From: Dipylidium caninum
Lineage: Eukaryota; Platyhelminthes; Cestoda; Cyclophyllidea; Dipylidiidae
Length of the DNA: 64,000 nucleotides
Direction: 5' to 3'
NCBI GenBank assembly: GCA_017562135.1
Contig: QEYB01000412.1
Location: 602,020 to 666,019 of the forward strand
Under the pieces are notes generated by a model. That model made no database searches. It was not told the DNA's origin and worked only from the letters and a program-made list of their open reading frames with translations. Position numbers and translations under genes: made by a program. Positions 51,901 to 63,300 of this stretch are shown piece after piece; position 1 is the stretch's first letter; the number at the start of each line of letters is the position of its first letter.

Positions 51901-53172
51901 AACAATATTTGTCCCAAATGCAGCCACCTCCATGGTCTACACAGTTCTATATAAATACGCTGAATGCTAACTCATCGAAGGTGAGTTTGAAAGTCGTATT
52001 TCCCCATTATGCATGAAATAACCACTTAGTCACGACTTTGCTGAAGTGGTAAGCGCCTGTGTCGTGTTTGATGGCACCTAAATGAAAAACCGCGGGATTT
52101 AACCTCCATATGATGTGTCCGCGGAAGTTTTGAACCAACTGGAGTCTGAGCCACTCAAGAAATAGGTACTGCTTCAATATTGCTTAGGTGCGCAGTTTCA
52201 CACGACTGCCGTTAACTGATACATCAGCTGCCACGTTGGAAGCGATAGCTCACTATTGCGAAAGGGTTTTCTGCCTACTGACTACAAGCCGTACCTTAGC
52301 ATTGTTCTTCGAGAAGTCTACGATCTAGTTGTGCGATACCAACACAATGACACTTTTGTTGATTTGATTATTAGCATCTCTGCAGTCGAATTTAGGTCTC
52401 TGTCGATCGCAATTTTGAAAGTCGCGCCACAGTGCATTGTCCATCAACCTTATTGCAAACCCTCAGCTGGTTCATCGGTATTCGAGAATTTACTTTGCAT
52501 TAACCATCTCAAAATTCTATGTATTACCAAAACATGATTTTTAGTGATGGCTATGTCTACGTTGACAAGACTGTGGCAGGTAGATATAGTCTGTCAACTC
52601 TCCTTGCCAGCACTTTGTTGTAGCGAAAGCATATTTCTCTGAATTTTTTTGTGAACACAATCGGAAAGGCGATTGAGACTACATTTTAGGGCCGTATAAT
52701 GGTGCCTCACGATGGTATGAAACGTTTTATTTTGGTCAAATTCATCTAATTTGCTAAATTATGTCATAGGATTCTCATTCCTATTAGCACAGACTTTTCC
52801 AATCTATTCACTCTGCTTTTTTCTCATCCCTTTCTGTATATATTTTAGTTGTCAAAGCTCACCCAACTCTTCAGTTTGTGCGACACGTCTAATCCTGCCA
52901 TTATGGCTGCCGCCGTTGCTGCTGCTGCCAGAGCCGCTGATGTGACAGCGATCCGTCACCATCAACAAATTCATCAACTGAGCCATCGCCCTGGTGCTGG
53001 AGGCAACTCTGCTCACCTTCAGTTATCAGCGCAGTCAACCTCTTCTGCCTCTGTGCCTAATAGGGCGACTGCTGTCGGGATGGGTTTCCAAGATCATGAT
53101 GCCTTTGCCGAATTAATAAGGCTGATGGGACAGCACCTGTCACCACCTCCCAATCCCAATCACCAACATTAA
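42992..53172 (+). CDS. RERE: Atrophin/RERE-type corepressor (BAH-ELM2-SANT-GATA), 11 exons
   Basis: RERE/Atrophin proteins recruit histone deacetylases and methyltransferases to repress transcription. Exons: 42992-43642, 44780-45367, 47117-47756, 47849-47914, 48011-48228, 48296-48574, 48776-48803, 49530-50170, 50256-50793, 50971-51980, 52849-53172. They total 4983 nt (1660 aa), all phases consistent. BAH (about 81-215): YKPGDYVYFEE, RELFITDLQ, LRGKCFVSQFPE, DSFYYVYAYSPESKRL. ELM2 (about 212-413): IKIGPAYQATWLPPY, WEELVWRPEGLE, AYDTLHYCGYDVAKALEAI. SANT (from about 418): HWTAEQVRRFYAAIKIHGKN and TVKQLVTFYYYWKRK, split by an acidic insert. A 13-Ala run follows. GATA-type finger: LCRNCGVES and NICIKCQAHWRKYAQLP, divided by intron 5. 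The remaining 900 residues are rich in Gln, His, Ser and Pro. I chose the ATG at 42992 as the first after an in-frame stop at 42971; 43004 is an alternative. Exon 7 is a 28-nt microexon. Confidence 0.94.
43643..47116 (+). other. RERE introns 1 (43643-44779) and 2 (45368-47116)
   Basis: Intronic DNA with no nested gene recognised. The ORFs at 45400-45582 and 46726-46956 are AT-rich chance frames. Confidence 0.45.
49291..49350 (+). repeat. Exact 30-bp tandem duplication in RERE intron 7
   Basis: The unit starts GCACATTTTGAATAAGG and ends GTGGCCCAC, and is present twice with no mismatch at 49291-49320 and 49321-49350. It lies in intron 7 (48804-49529). Confidence 0.9.
52315..52742 (+). repeat. 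~0.4 kb dispersed repeat, copy 1 (RERE intron 10)
   Basis: Direct repeat of 57205-57608. Shared blocks include CAATGACACTTTTGTT-like sequence, TCTCTGCAGTCGAATTTAGG, GTTCATCGGTATTCGAGAAT and GGGCCGTATAATGGTGCCTC, in the same order with small indels. No protein match; family unknown. It lies in RERE intron 10 (51981-52848). Confidence 0.8.
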
Positions 53173-53209
53173 CTCTCTTAGTAAGCGTTGTTTATTCCCT
53201 TTTGTGTAA

Positions 53210-53215
53210 AATAAA
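53210..53215 (+). terminator. Polyadenylation signal of the RERE-like gene
   Basis: AATAAA lies 38 bases after the TAA stop of the RERE reading frame. This gives a very short 3' UTR, in keeping with a compact invertebrate genome. Confidence 0.6.
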
Positions 53216-54479
53216 GCATGATCAAAACCTCCATCTTCGCTTCGTTGTAGACCTTGAAGCCCAAACCGTAATTCCGAGTAGGGTGCATGAATGTGTTTTT
53301 TCTAAATGAATGGGATAGTAAAGTAAGGAGGAGATGAATGACTTCATTTCAGAAGCAAATGGATGCCTGTGAGGTTGGCGAAAGATATTTGTTTACATGT
53401 GGTTTCCCGCCCTTGGCCTGGCTGGCTAATGGCTGACGCGTAGGTGGAGTTTTTTGCAGTATTAGCAGTTCTATGTTCACTTATCTTATTTCTCCTCGCT
53501 GACCTTTAGCTCGGGAAAATTGACCAGGGTGCACTCACTTCGGAGGCAAGAAGTCTATTCTTTGAGTTCTTGGCTAGAGAGTGGCTTCGACTAGCTTTGA
53601 GCGTCCAAGGTATCCTGCGTTTCATCTTTCTACCTTTCCTGAAGATAGCATATCTGCGAAATGGATTCATCAGCTCATCACTTTGCTTTTTATCGAGGCA
53701 TACTTCGGCAAATGATAATGTAGATGGTAGCAAAGCTGGAATTGTCGTCCCACTCTCCTCCCTTCTCACTAATATGGACTCAGGTGATCTGTTCGCAACG
53801 CGACTAGATACCAAAGTCATAAGGACAGAATTCTAAAGCACTCTTATCGTGTATTTTGTACCTTCTTGTCCCAAAGGACGTTTTGTTTCCAAAAAAATCC
53901 CATTAGGTGATCAAATAAAGTTGGCGAGTGGTCGTTGGATTAATAAGGCGGTGTTTCATTCCGCGATGCAGCAGATTAGGAAAGGCATTTGCCTCTTATG
54001 TCTATTCCGAGCGAGAAATTGAATGGTTCGCTTACCTCAGTTGAATAACAAGACGGTTGTCGGATGCTGTGGTATTGCATTCGACGTTCCAGCCTCAATT
54101 TGAAATTGCTTCGCTAGTGGGGAACTTCAGTGTTCATTAATCACAGCGCAACATTTCGCGGACCAATCCAACAAAGAAGCTGAAGCAGACTGAGATTCTT
54201 CTCAAGGTTTCGCATGCTATCGATGTTTGCAAATCAGATTATCCTTCTGGTTGGGTGCGTCTGACGTGTCCTCTCGTTGAATCATATCAAAATTTACTTG
54301 CTTGATTTAGAATCATGCGATTAGCACATGCCCTCCATTATTTTTCACGACTGGACGTCTACCTACACGCTGAATGAGAGTCAAACATTTGCTCTTAAGC
54401 TATTGAGTTGGCAACTAATTCACTGCGCATTTTAAGTAAGTACGAAAATCCGAAATTCTTATTGAAGAATTCGACTTGA
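53216..54479. other. Region downstream of RERE-like gene, with one possible exon
   Basis: A frame from about 53512 (after TGACCTTTAG) to a GT at 53613 encodes LGKIDQGALTSEARSLFFEF and continues LAREWLRLALSVQ, an amphipathic helical-looking peptide between plausible splice sites on the plus strand. I do not recognise it. It could be an exon of a further plus-strand gene, but no partner exon can be tied to it. Confidence 0.3.
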
Positions 54480-55400
54480 TTCATTTGTATACTGTTCATT
54501 TTTGTCGATTAACATCGTTCGGGCGGTGCCATAATTCCAAACTGCAAAATGTCCAATTCTTGATATCAAAAACTGAATTAAGTGTGAATTGATATCATTA
54601 GCATCCTTGAAAAAATTTTCCAACTAAGGAGTTCTGCACGGAACTAAATAAATGGCAGTCTGAAGGCACAATGTCAGGGGTCTATGGCGCATGTGTCAAC
54701 GCATCCCAACCCAAAACCAACAATTTTTGGCGAGTTACCAAAGATCTGCTCGATTCTGCATTACCATGATGAAAGCAAAGATTTGCTTTAATTGGACCGC
54801 TCAGTTCGGCCAATTATTGAACGTATGAGTTTGAATTAATCGTTTGTTTGTTTGGCAAAGACTCAAAGTGGAGGTTTCCTGTATAATCTCACCAGACAGA
54901 CAGCATAATCATTTTCTGGTAAACCTTTGCTTTTGATATCGTGTTGGTTGGTTTACCTTGCATCACCCACGACCTCTTCCAACCAACGTTATTCTAAACT
55001 GTCCACTTTTCGTCGCCAGTAAGGAGTCTTTTCGGAAATGTATCAGCTTTGTTGCGTTTAAGGAGCAAAGAAAAGCAGATGGTGTTAATGCGGCGCGCCA
55101 AATGAATTTCCTTTAGTTAGTGATGGAACCCTGGATCGAATTTCTTGACATGATCAAGTTTCTTAATTGTTTTTTATAACGCACACACGCGATACCCTGA
55201 GTTTCTCCGCAATCTCACTTGTAGTGTTCTAACAATTTGAAACGACAATGGCTTTGATGTGAATCTCATTGTCTTCAACTGGACTGCCAGATCGTTGAGC
55301 ATTTTTCAGTGAAAAACCATCAGAACGGAGTTTGGCAAACGAATTGTGACACTGCATTTCTTCCAAAGCTTCAATCTCATATGTGGCATATAACTCCTTT
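54480..55400 (-). pseudogene. Mariner-type transposase pseudogene, minus strand
   Basis: Read on the minus strand with several stops and frameshifts, the order is: helix-turn-helix region (NAQRSGSPVEDNEIHIKAIV, then TTSEIAEKLRVSR), the first catalytic block LLTGDEKW with WKRSWVMQGKPTN, the block QKMIMLSVWWDYTGNLHFE, SLVTRQKLLVLGWDALTH, PDIVPSDCHLF and SSVQNSLVGKFF. These are in the order of a mariner transposase. The HDN block is corrupted (CFHHGNAESS) and stops interrupt the frame, so it cannot be active. Inverted terminal repeats were not resolved. Confidence 0.8.
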
Positions 55401-57204
55401 TTTGCTTACGATACAAAACAAAATTACACAACTAGACGATAAAATCTCTTATTAAATGAAAGGTAGAAGTCCAAACAATAGGAGAAGAATATAGGTTAAA
55501 ATAAATTGAAAAAAGTATAGTATCCACCTGTTAAGAATCCACAACGAATTAGCTGCCAACCCATCTGAAAAAGGGTGAACTAGGTCAGGTTTCGTTATTT
55601 CGTCCTTATTAAACGGTCTGAGGTCATGAAATCATCATAATCTGAAGCCATATGATGTAGAAAGTAGTAACGTTGTCCCACAAAGTAGCAGGTAATTAAT
55701 GTTTTATCCACTTTTAGTTATGAAAGCAGTGATACCTCAGTTCGTAGAGCGAGGCGTGCAGCGCAGAATTGTGTCCGCGTTTGAATGACTGCGTGCTTTG
55801 CCGAATACATTTGAATTGGTCATGTATAGATGCAATAGTGCAACCTTCTGGTCTAAACGGCCGCCGGACATTTTTTGAGAAAAGTACGTTTTGTTTACAT
55901 GGTAGAAATCTGGTTAAATCTCATGTGTCAGACAAACACAGATATCCCCAAAAGAAGTTTTATATATGCTTGTCTTGAGTGACCAATTGTGTGGCAATGG
56001 GGGATGGAAAAGTGAGTTGCTAAAAAGTAATATATTTGCCCCCAACCTATTAGATTACCTTGGACTTTACTCAGATCCAACTTTCCACAAATTTTCGGCC
56101 CTGATATTTTCGTTTTTCTAATATAGTGCCTCTGCGAGACTTTCATGCATTGCTCCATAGTAACGGATTTTCGCCTCGTGTCCACACTATTTGGTTGACT
56201 ACTCTATAATGATAACTTCGCGTTTGGAAGGGAGTGGCTGTCGTAGCGAACACGCAATATTTCATAATTGTTTTGCCAAAATAAACCGTTATCTAACAAA
56301 ATTTCATCTTATCGAAATTCCTACATGCTATCCCCTTAAAGAGAATTTCGTGAACAAGCTTCACAGGGGCAATCTTCCTTCACACCTGACAACGTATTTT
56401 CCTCCAGTAATAACTGGATACCCAATACCAACCACTCTACTAACCTATGAGATAGCAACTACGACGAAACTAGATTAGGATGTCCTTCAAGCACCTAGAA
56501 GCCATTTATTCTTCTGCGCTTCCAGTAATGCCTCCTGAAAACAAATCACACTCAATTCAACGTGATGCCGAATATATAGCAAGCATTATTGGGGTATTGG
56601 CAAATCTCCAGAATCGCACACACGCGAATTTGTCGTCTGATCGAACTAAATATTGGGACTATAGACGAAATCGCTTTGGGTGCGCGTGTGCTCGGAAGCC
56701 GGGAAATTGAAGGTTGGAAGAGGAATCGATGGTTGCAGTTTTTACAGAAATTCAAAGAAATAATGCTTTCCTCACGCAATTACTTACCTTTTATATTGAT
56801 TTTTTCAACGCCCACATTCTATTTTACCGCTGCCAGTCTTTCTCTACTTACCACCTTCGTCTCAACACGCTAATTCTACGAATTCCTTATTCTTTTCCCA
56901 CCCATGTTTTCGCATCTCGTCAACACACTTCTATGATCACGCCCTATTTTAACGTTACGTCCCACATTCGACCTTCCATCAACGCGAGGCATCGTCTTTT
57001 GTCCCAATATTTTAACTCTCCCAATACTTCACAATTTTAAAAACAACGCTTTTCCCAAGCGTGAGCCTACATCTAGCGAACTCATTTCAACATCCCACGT
57101 CTCCTTTTTAGCAGTGCCTTTCGTCACTTGAGTTTTCTCGAACTCGAAAAAAACATCTCTCTTCACTGTAACCTTTTTCTTACTCCACTCTTCCTTCAAT
57201 AATT
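55401..57204. other. Intergenic region with a possible unrecognised exon
   Basis: Plus-strand frames at 56480-56604 (MSFKHLEAIYSSALPVMPPE, then IQRDAEYIASIIGVLANLQ) and, one frame over, 56605-56710 (TRICRLIELNIGTIDEIALG, then ARVLGSREIEG) look protein-like and abut each other with a frame change near 56604. They may be one broken or frameshifted exon, or two exons. No family recognised. Confidence 0.3.
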
Positions 57205-57608
57205 TCATTCTACGACCTAGTGCTGCGATACAACACATAATGACACTTTTGTTCGATTTGATTATTAGAGTCTCTGCAGTCGAATTTAGGTCTTTGTCAA
57301 ATCGCAATTTTGAAAATCGCGCCACAGTGCTTTGTCCATCAACCTTATTGCAAACGCTCAGGTGGTTCATCGGTATTCGAGAATTTACTTTTGCATTAAA
57401 CCATTCAAAACATGATTTTTAGTGACGGCTATGTCTACTGTTGACAAGACTGTGGCAAGTATTAGTCTGTACTCGACAGCACTTTGTTGTTGAAAAGCAT
57501 ATTCTCTGAATTTTTTGTGAACACAATCGGAAAGGTCGATTGAGACTACATTTTTAGGGCCGTATAATGGTGCCTCTCGATGGTATAAAACGTTTTATTT
57601 TGGTCAAA
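57205..57608 (+). repeat. ~0.4 kb dispersed repeat, copy 2
   Basis: Direct repeat of 52315-52742 with scattered single-base differences and small indels. It is in intergenic DNA 4 kb downstream of the RERE-like gene. Confidence 0.8.
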
Positions 57609-60394
57609 TGCAACTAATTCGCGATATGGTAGTATTTCGCCGATCGTTACGCTTTCGTTTGGTCTTCTTCTACATGCGTGTTACTTCTTGTTCTCTTTCG
57701 CCGACATCCTTGCATCGTGTTTTACAACAAGGTTGTCGGTCAGGTGTATATCCCAACAAAGTGAACAAAAGAATATACGATTCTTTTTTACCGTGGACAT
57801 GCGAATATTCGTCATAACTGTTTACTGGTTGTTGATCAGCTTGTGTACCTTATTTTTCAAATACCTACCCGGAAATTTTGGGCAATTAGGCAGTGTAGTG
57901 ACGATTTTGAAGATCCCAACGATCAACAGCCTTCTCGCTTCCATATTCTACTTTACCTTTCACTGTAGCAAGACTACAATAATAATTTGCATAAATGTGC
58001 TCAATTGTCACAGACGATAAAAGGTGCGCATATGGAAAAGAAGCCTCCTAATTAGCTCAGTTGATTGTTTTATATATTTCCTTGAAATTTAGGCTGCAAA
58101 TTAATGGCCGCTTTTGATCCGGAACGCAACACAAATCGTTATTTCAAATGGTGCCCACTTATTTGCCACGGTTTAATGAAGAACTCATCTGCTAAAAAAC
58201 AGCACAACTGATCAGAGCTCATATGAACTCTAGTGAAAATCGGTTAGTATTTTCGGTTGACAATTATGTCATACATTTAAATACTTCTAGATAAATTCAC
58301 TTAATCATTCAACGTACTCTACAGGAGACATCGTCTTCCGTATCCGCTATACAATTTTTCCGAATATTTCAGATTCGAATACTTTGTGAAGACAATGCTT
58401 GCCCACGTTGCTAACCGCCTCTCAACTATTCTCATGGGGTAGTGAGAGAATTGCTATGGTTAGGCAGAAGACAATGTTTCGTCTGACGATGATGGTCTTT
58501 GGCGTGATATAAGCAGCGTATTTTTAAACCCATGGGACATATTAAATTTGTTATTGCGATGACTCTCTTCAGATGCTAAATTTTCATTTTCTACTACTGC
58601 CTTCGCTGTATTTTTCTGCCTTGTTTACGTTTATGCGGAATAACCCATCTCTTTTCTGGCGTAACCAGTTTTTTTGTTACTTTTACGTAAAGTGTTATAT
58701 GACTTCCTATCTTCTGCTCACACTGCCAATTTTCGATTATTCTTTTCATCTAATTCTCATCCATCATATTATAATGCAAATCAGAGCAGTACACATTTCT
58801 TTTGACAGAATATACAAGCAAGATATCACTAAGTAACATCTATTTTTTCATTAAGTTTTTGATACAACTTGGATATTTGCTCAAATCTTGATAATCTCAG
58901 ATGACGTTGTGATAATTCTCTGTCTTAGGTTTGCGTCGGCAAAATCTCTCCAACGTCTGTTCACCAGCGAAAATTATGGCATATTTCCGTTAGTAAGTGG
59001 TTAAATACGTATAAGAGTCTGGTCTCTTGGTTGAAGACAGCCAATTTCGCTATCGGTTATGTAGGCGTTCATTATGCCAGGTTAGAAGTGTTTCACTGTT
59101 CAGATGTGTCACTTTGCCGTGGCGCGTTATTGTAGGAGACATTTGCGGAAGCAGATCGCGAATGAGGACCTTTTAGAATAGCGCTGCACAACTTATTCTT
59201 TCATGGCCGCCTTCTCGATTGGTCAACTTCGACGCACACTTGTGAAAACTTAAGGACAGCGTCATTGGTGGATGCGAAGGATCTTGTTCCTTTATTTCTA
59301 TCGTCATAATCGTGAATGCAAGTTAACAGAGTGGGGACATCGAGCGGTATCATTCTCATCACGGCTCCCCATTCGCTGTAATGTTCATTTTAATGGCTCT
59401 CGACTCTGTTGGGAGAAGGAGAGAGAAAGTCGACGAAACTCGGTTCCGAGCCGCTCTTTGGCGAGAAGAAGGCAGCGAAGAATCAGGTAAGCCGTCCCGG
59501 ATAACGATGCGCATCTCCATTCACCGGCATGAGAACTTTAAAGAAGTTATTGGAACAACATTGATTTTATGTGCTAAGTGTAAGCATGGGAATTCGAGAG
59601 CAATTGAGGTAACACTTAATAAGAATATAGGAGGGTAGGATAGAATGGTCAAATGGTCAGGAAAACAGTATTAACTCAGCTCGCAGACACTTCCATTTTT
59701 ACATCAATCAAGTGATGCCAAGATAGGCCAAACTCAAAAGGTAAATTTTCAGCACAAACGAATAGGCAGTAAGAGGAAATGCCTGTCACTCTGCTCCCTT
59801 GGCGCAATTGTCAACTGCACTGAGATATCGACCACCATCCTTACTTTTTAGAATAAAGTAAAGAATTAAATAGAAGGAGATCAGCGCAAGCAAAAGGTAT
59901 TTTCAAAGCGAATCAGATACTATTGACCGCGAATTATTATTTCTCATGACATTTATATTTATAAATTACGAATCACGCAGACCATGTTACCGGCTTTCCA
60001 CACTACATTATGGAGGAAATAAGCACTTCAATTTGTGATAAGAAAGAAAGGGGAACAAGTTTACTGTCCTAGGTGGTTACACAAATTTGTACCATACTGT
60101 TCCTAACTATCAGCAGATCCTAACGCGTGCATATTCAATTTACATCGGGTCGTTGAAATCAACGAAGGACCAATGCAAGAGTTAGATGGTTGAGAGGAGT
60201 AAGGAAATGATTGGGGGAGAGCATAGCTTCTTAGAATATGTCTGTTCTTCTAGTTTGATTTAGTTGTATGATGAGGTCGTCCACATAAGATTAAGAACTA
60301 ATAATTAATATTGAAATTCAAAAAGACTTTTTTGTTTTTACTGTCTTATATATAGTGGTTAACACTGTGGATAGTTCTTAACTGCCAATTGTTC
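57609..60394. other. Intergenic region before the satellite array
   Basis: AT-rich, mostly featureless. A plus-strand frame at about 59395-59489 (RREKVDETRFRAALWREEGS, ending at a GTAAGC donor) is charged and protein-like, but I could not identify it or join it to another exon. Confidence 0.35.
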
Positions 60395-63300
60395 GCGCAA
60401 TGGGGAAGTTCAGCGTAGTGGCCATTGTTTGATATGGAGAGAAAGACGAGGTAGTAGTGTGGCAGAAGGTGGCATGATGGAGAGAAGATTGATGTTGTCG
60501 TGTGTTGGCAGGATTGAGCTGAGAAATAGAAGGGTGGGTGGGAGACGTGAGCAAAAGCATAGTCTTCGCAGCCTCGAGATTCACCCAAGGCATTGGAAGT
60601 CCAAGCATGAGTTGCCAAATTGCTTGAGGAAGTATGTAGGAAAACGAGGAGAGGTGGTGACAGAAGATGGCATTGATGGGAGGAGAGATGTTGTCTGTGG
60701 TGCAGATTGAGCGAAATAGGAGAGAGTGAGGTGGGGAGCGTGACAAAACATGTCTTGCGTAAGATCTTCGATTCACCAAGGCATTGAAGAATTCAGCGTA
60801 CGGTAGCCATTGACTGGAATAATGGAAGTGAAAGACGAGGTGATAGATGTGGCAGAAGGGTGCATTGATGGAGAGAATGATGATAATGCGTGTGTGGGCA
60901 GGTTGAGCTGAATAGGAGAGGTGGGTGGGGAGCGTGAGCAAAGCATAGTCTTCGCCCAAGACTCGAGGATTCACCAAGGGCATTGGGAAGTCAGCGTTGG
61001 TGCCATTTTTGGAGTATATGTAAGTTGAAAGGACGAGGTGAGGTGTGACAGAGGGTGCATGATGGAGGGAGTTGATGATTGTCGTGCTGTTGGCAGGTTG
61101 AGATTGAATTAGGAGAGAGTGGGTGGGGAGCGTTGAAGCAAAGATAGTCTTCGCGAAGACTCCGCGGATTTCACCAACGGGCATTGGAAGTCAGCGTGGG
61201 TGCATTGTTGGAGTATGGAGGAAAGACGAGGTTGTAGTGTGGCAGAAGGGTGGCATTGATGGAGAGAGTGATGTTGTCGTGCTGTGGGGTTGAGATCTGA
61301 ATAGGAGAGAGTGGGTGGGGAGCGTGAGCAAAGCATAGTCTCGCAAGACTCGCGGATTCACCCAAGGGGCATTGGAAAATAGCCCGTGGTGCCATTGTTA
61401 GGAAGTAGTGGAAAGACGAGGTGTATTTGGCAGAAGGGATGCATGATGAGAGAGTGAATGTTTTCGTTGGTGGTTGAGTGAATCAGGAGAGAAGTGGGTG
61501 GGGGGAGAGTGAGCAAATGCATAAGTCTATCGCAGACTCGCGGATCACCAAGGCTTGGAAGTCGCGTGTGCCATTGTTGGAGTCATGGAAGGAAAGACGG
61601 GTGTAATGGGCAAAGGCGGCTGAGGAAGAGAGTGATGTGTCGTGCTGTGGCAGGTGGCTGAATAGGAGAGAGTGGGTGGGGAGCGTGAGCAAAGCACTTA
61701 GTCTTCGCAAGATCGCGGATTCACCAAGGCATTGGAATTCAGCGTGGCTGCCAATTGTTGGAGTATGACGGAAAAGAGAGTGTTTGTAGTGTGGCAGAAG
61801 GGTAGGCATGATGGGAGAGAGTGATTTTGTCGTGTGTGGCAGGTTGAGCTGAATTCAGAGAAGAGAGTGGTGGGAGCGTTGAGCAAAGCATAGTTCTTTC
61901 GCAGACTCGCGGATTCACCAAGGCATTGGAAGTTCAGCGTGGTGCCAGTTGTTGGAGTATGTAGAAAGACGAGTTGAGGTGTGACGAAGGGTGGCATGAT
62001 GGAGAGAGTGATGTTGTCGTGTGTGGCAGGTTGAGCTGAATAGGAGAGAGTGGGTGGGGAGCGTGAGCAAAGCATAGTCTTTCGCAAGACTCGGCGGATT
62101 TCACCAAGGCATTGAAGTCAGCGTTGTCTCAGTTCACTCAGCTATAAGCGCTTCTACTCAGTTGTGGAGTATGGGTGCAGGCACAAGACGAGTTTGTAGT
62201 GTGGCAGAAAGGGTGGCATTGATGGGAGAGAGTAGTTGTGTGTGTGGCAGGTTGAGATCTGAATAGGTGGAACGTGGTTGGGGACGTGAGCAAAGCATAG
62301 TCTTCGCAAGACTCGCGTATTCACCAAGGCATTTGGCCTTAGCGGCGTGTGTCCAGTCGTGGTGCCATTGTTGAGTATGGATGGAAAGACGACTGGCTGT
62401 TGTAGTGTGGCATTAAGATAGTGGTCTCATGATGAGAAGGAGAGGTGATGTTGTGTCGGGATGTATGAGGCATTGGATATGAGTGGCAACTGGAATAGGG
62501 AGAGAAGTTATGGGTGGGCTGGGATTGATGCAAAGGCGATTAGTCTTCTGCAGGTGAAACTCGGGAAGGTTTCACCAACGGCAATTGGAAGCAGCGTGGT
62601 GCATTGTTGGAGTATGGAAAGTGGGTAAGACCGAGGTGTAAGTGGAGCAAGGGTGGGCATGATGGAGAGAGAGCTGCGTTTCGTGTGCGGCAGGGTTGAG
62701 CCTGATAGGAAGGGAGAGTGGGTGGGGAGATGTTGAGCAAAGCATAGTCTTCGCAGAGACTCGCGATATCACCAGGGCCATTGGAAGTCAGCGTGCGGTG
62801 CCATTGTTGGAGTATGGACGATGTCTCAAGACGCATACATCGATTGAGTTTCGTTGATGGCAGAAGGGTGCGTGATGGAGAGAGTTTGCATGTGTTCGTG
62901 TGTTGGAGGTGGAGCTGAATAGGAGAACTGCGAGATGTGGAGCGTGAGCACTAGCATAGTCTTCGCAAGAGATACGATCGCGGGATTTCACCAAGGCACT
63001 TTTGGAAGTTCGGCCTGCTATCATTTAAGAGCGTCTTCGGCGCTTTGCTCAAGCTTCCTCTGCACTGCTGCGCCATAGGCCCAAGGAAAGTCTACTTGCT
63101 GGTAGGTCACTCAGCGATCGTGATGGGCTCTCGAGTCGACTTCTCTTCATGTAGATTCTGGCATAGGAAGGTGGCATGATGGAGAGAGTGATGTGTCCTG
63201 TCGTGGTGGTTTGAGCTGGAATAGGAGAGAGTGGTGGGGGAGCGTGAGCAAAGCATAGTCTTCGCAAGACTCGCGGAATTTCCAGAAGGCACTTGGAAAT

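Noticed and set aside
60378..61184. Long minus-strand ORF of 268 codons
   Set aside because: It lies wholly in the satellite array and repeats with each monomer; the frame changes with every indel.
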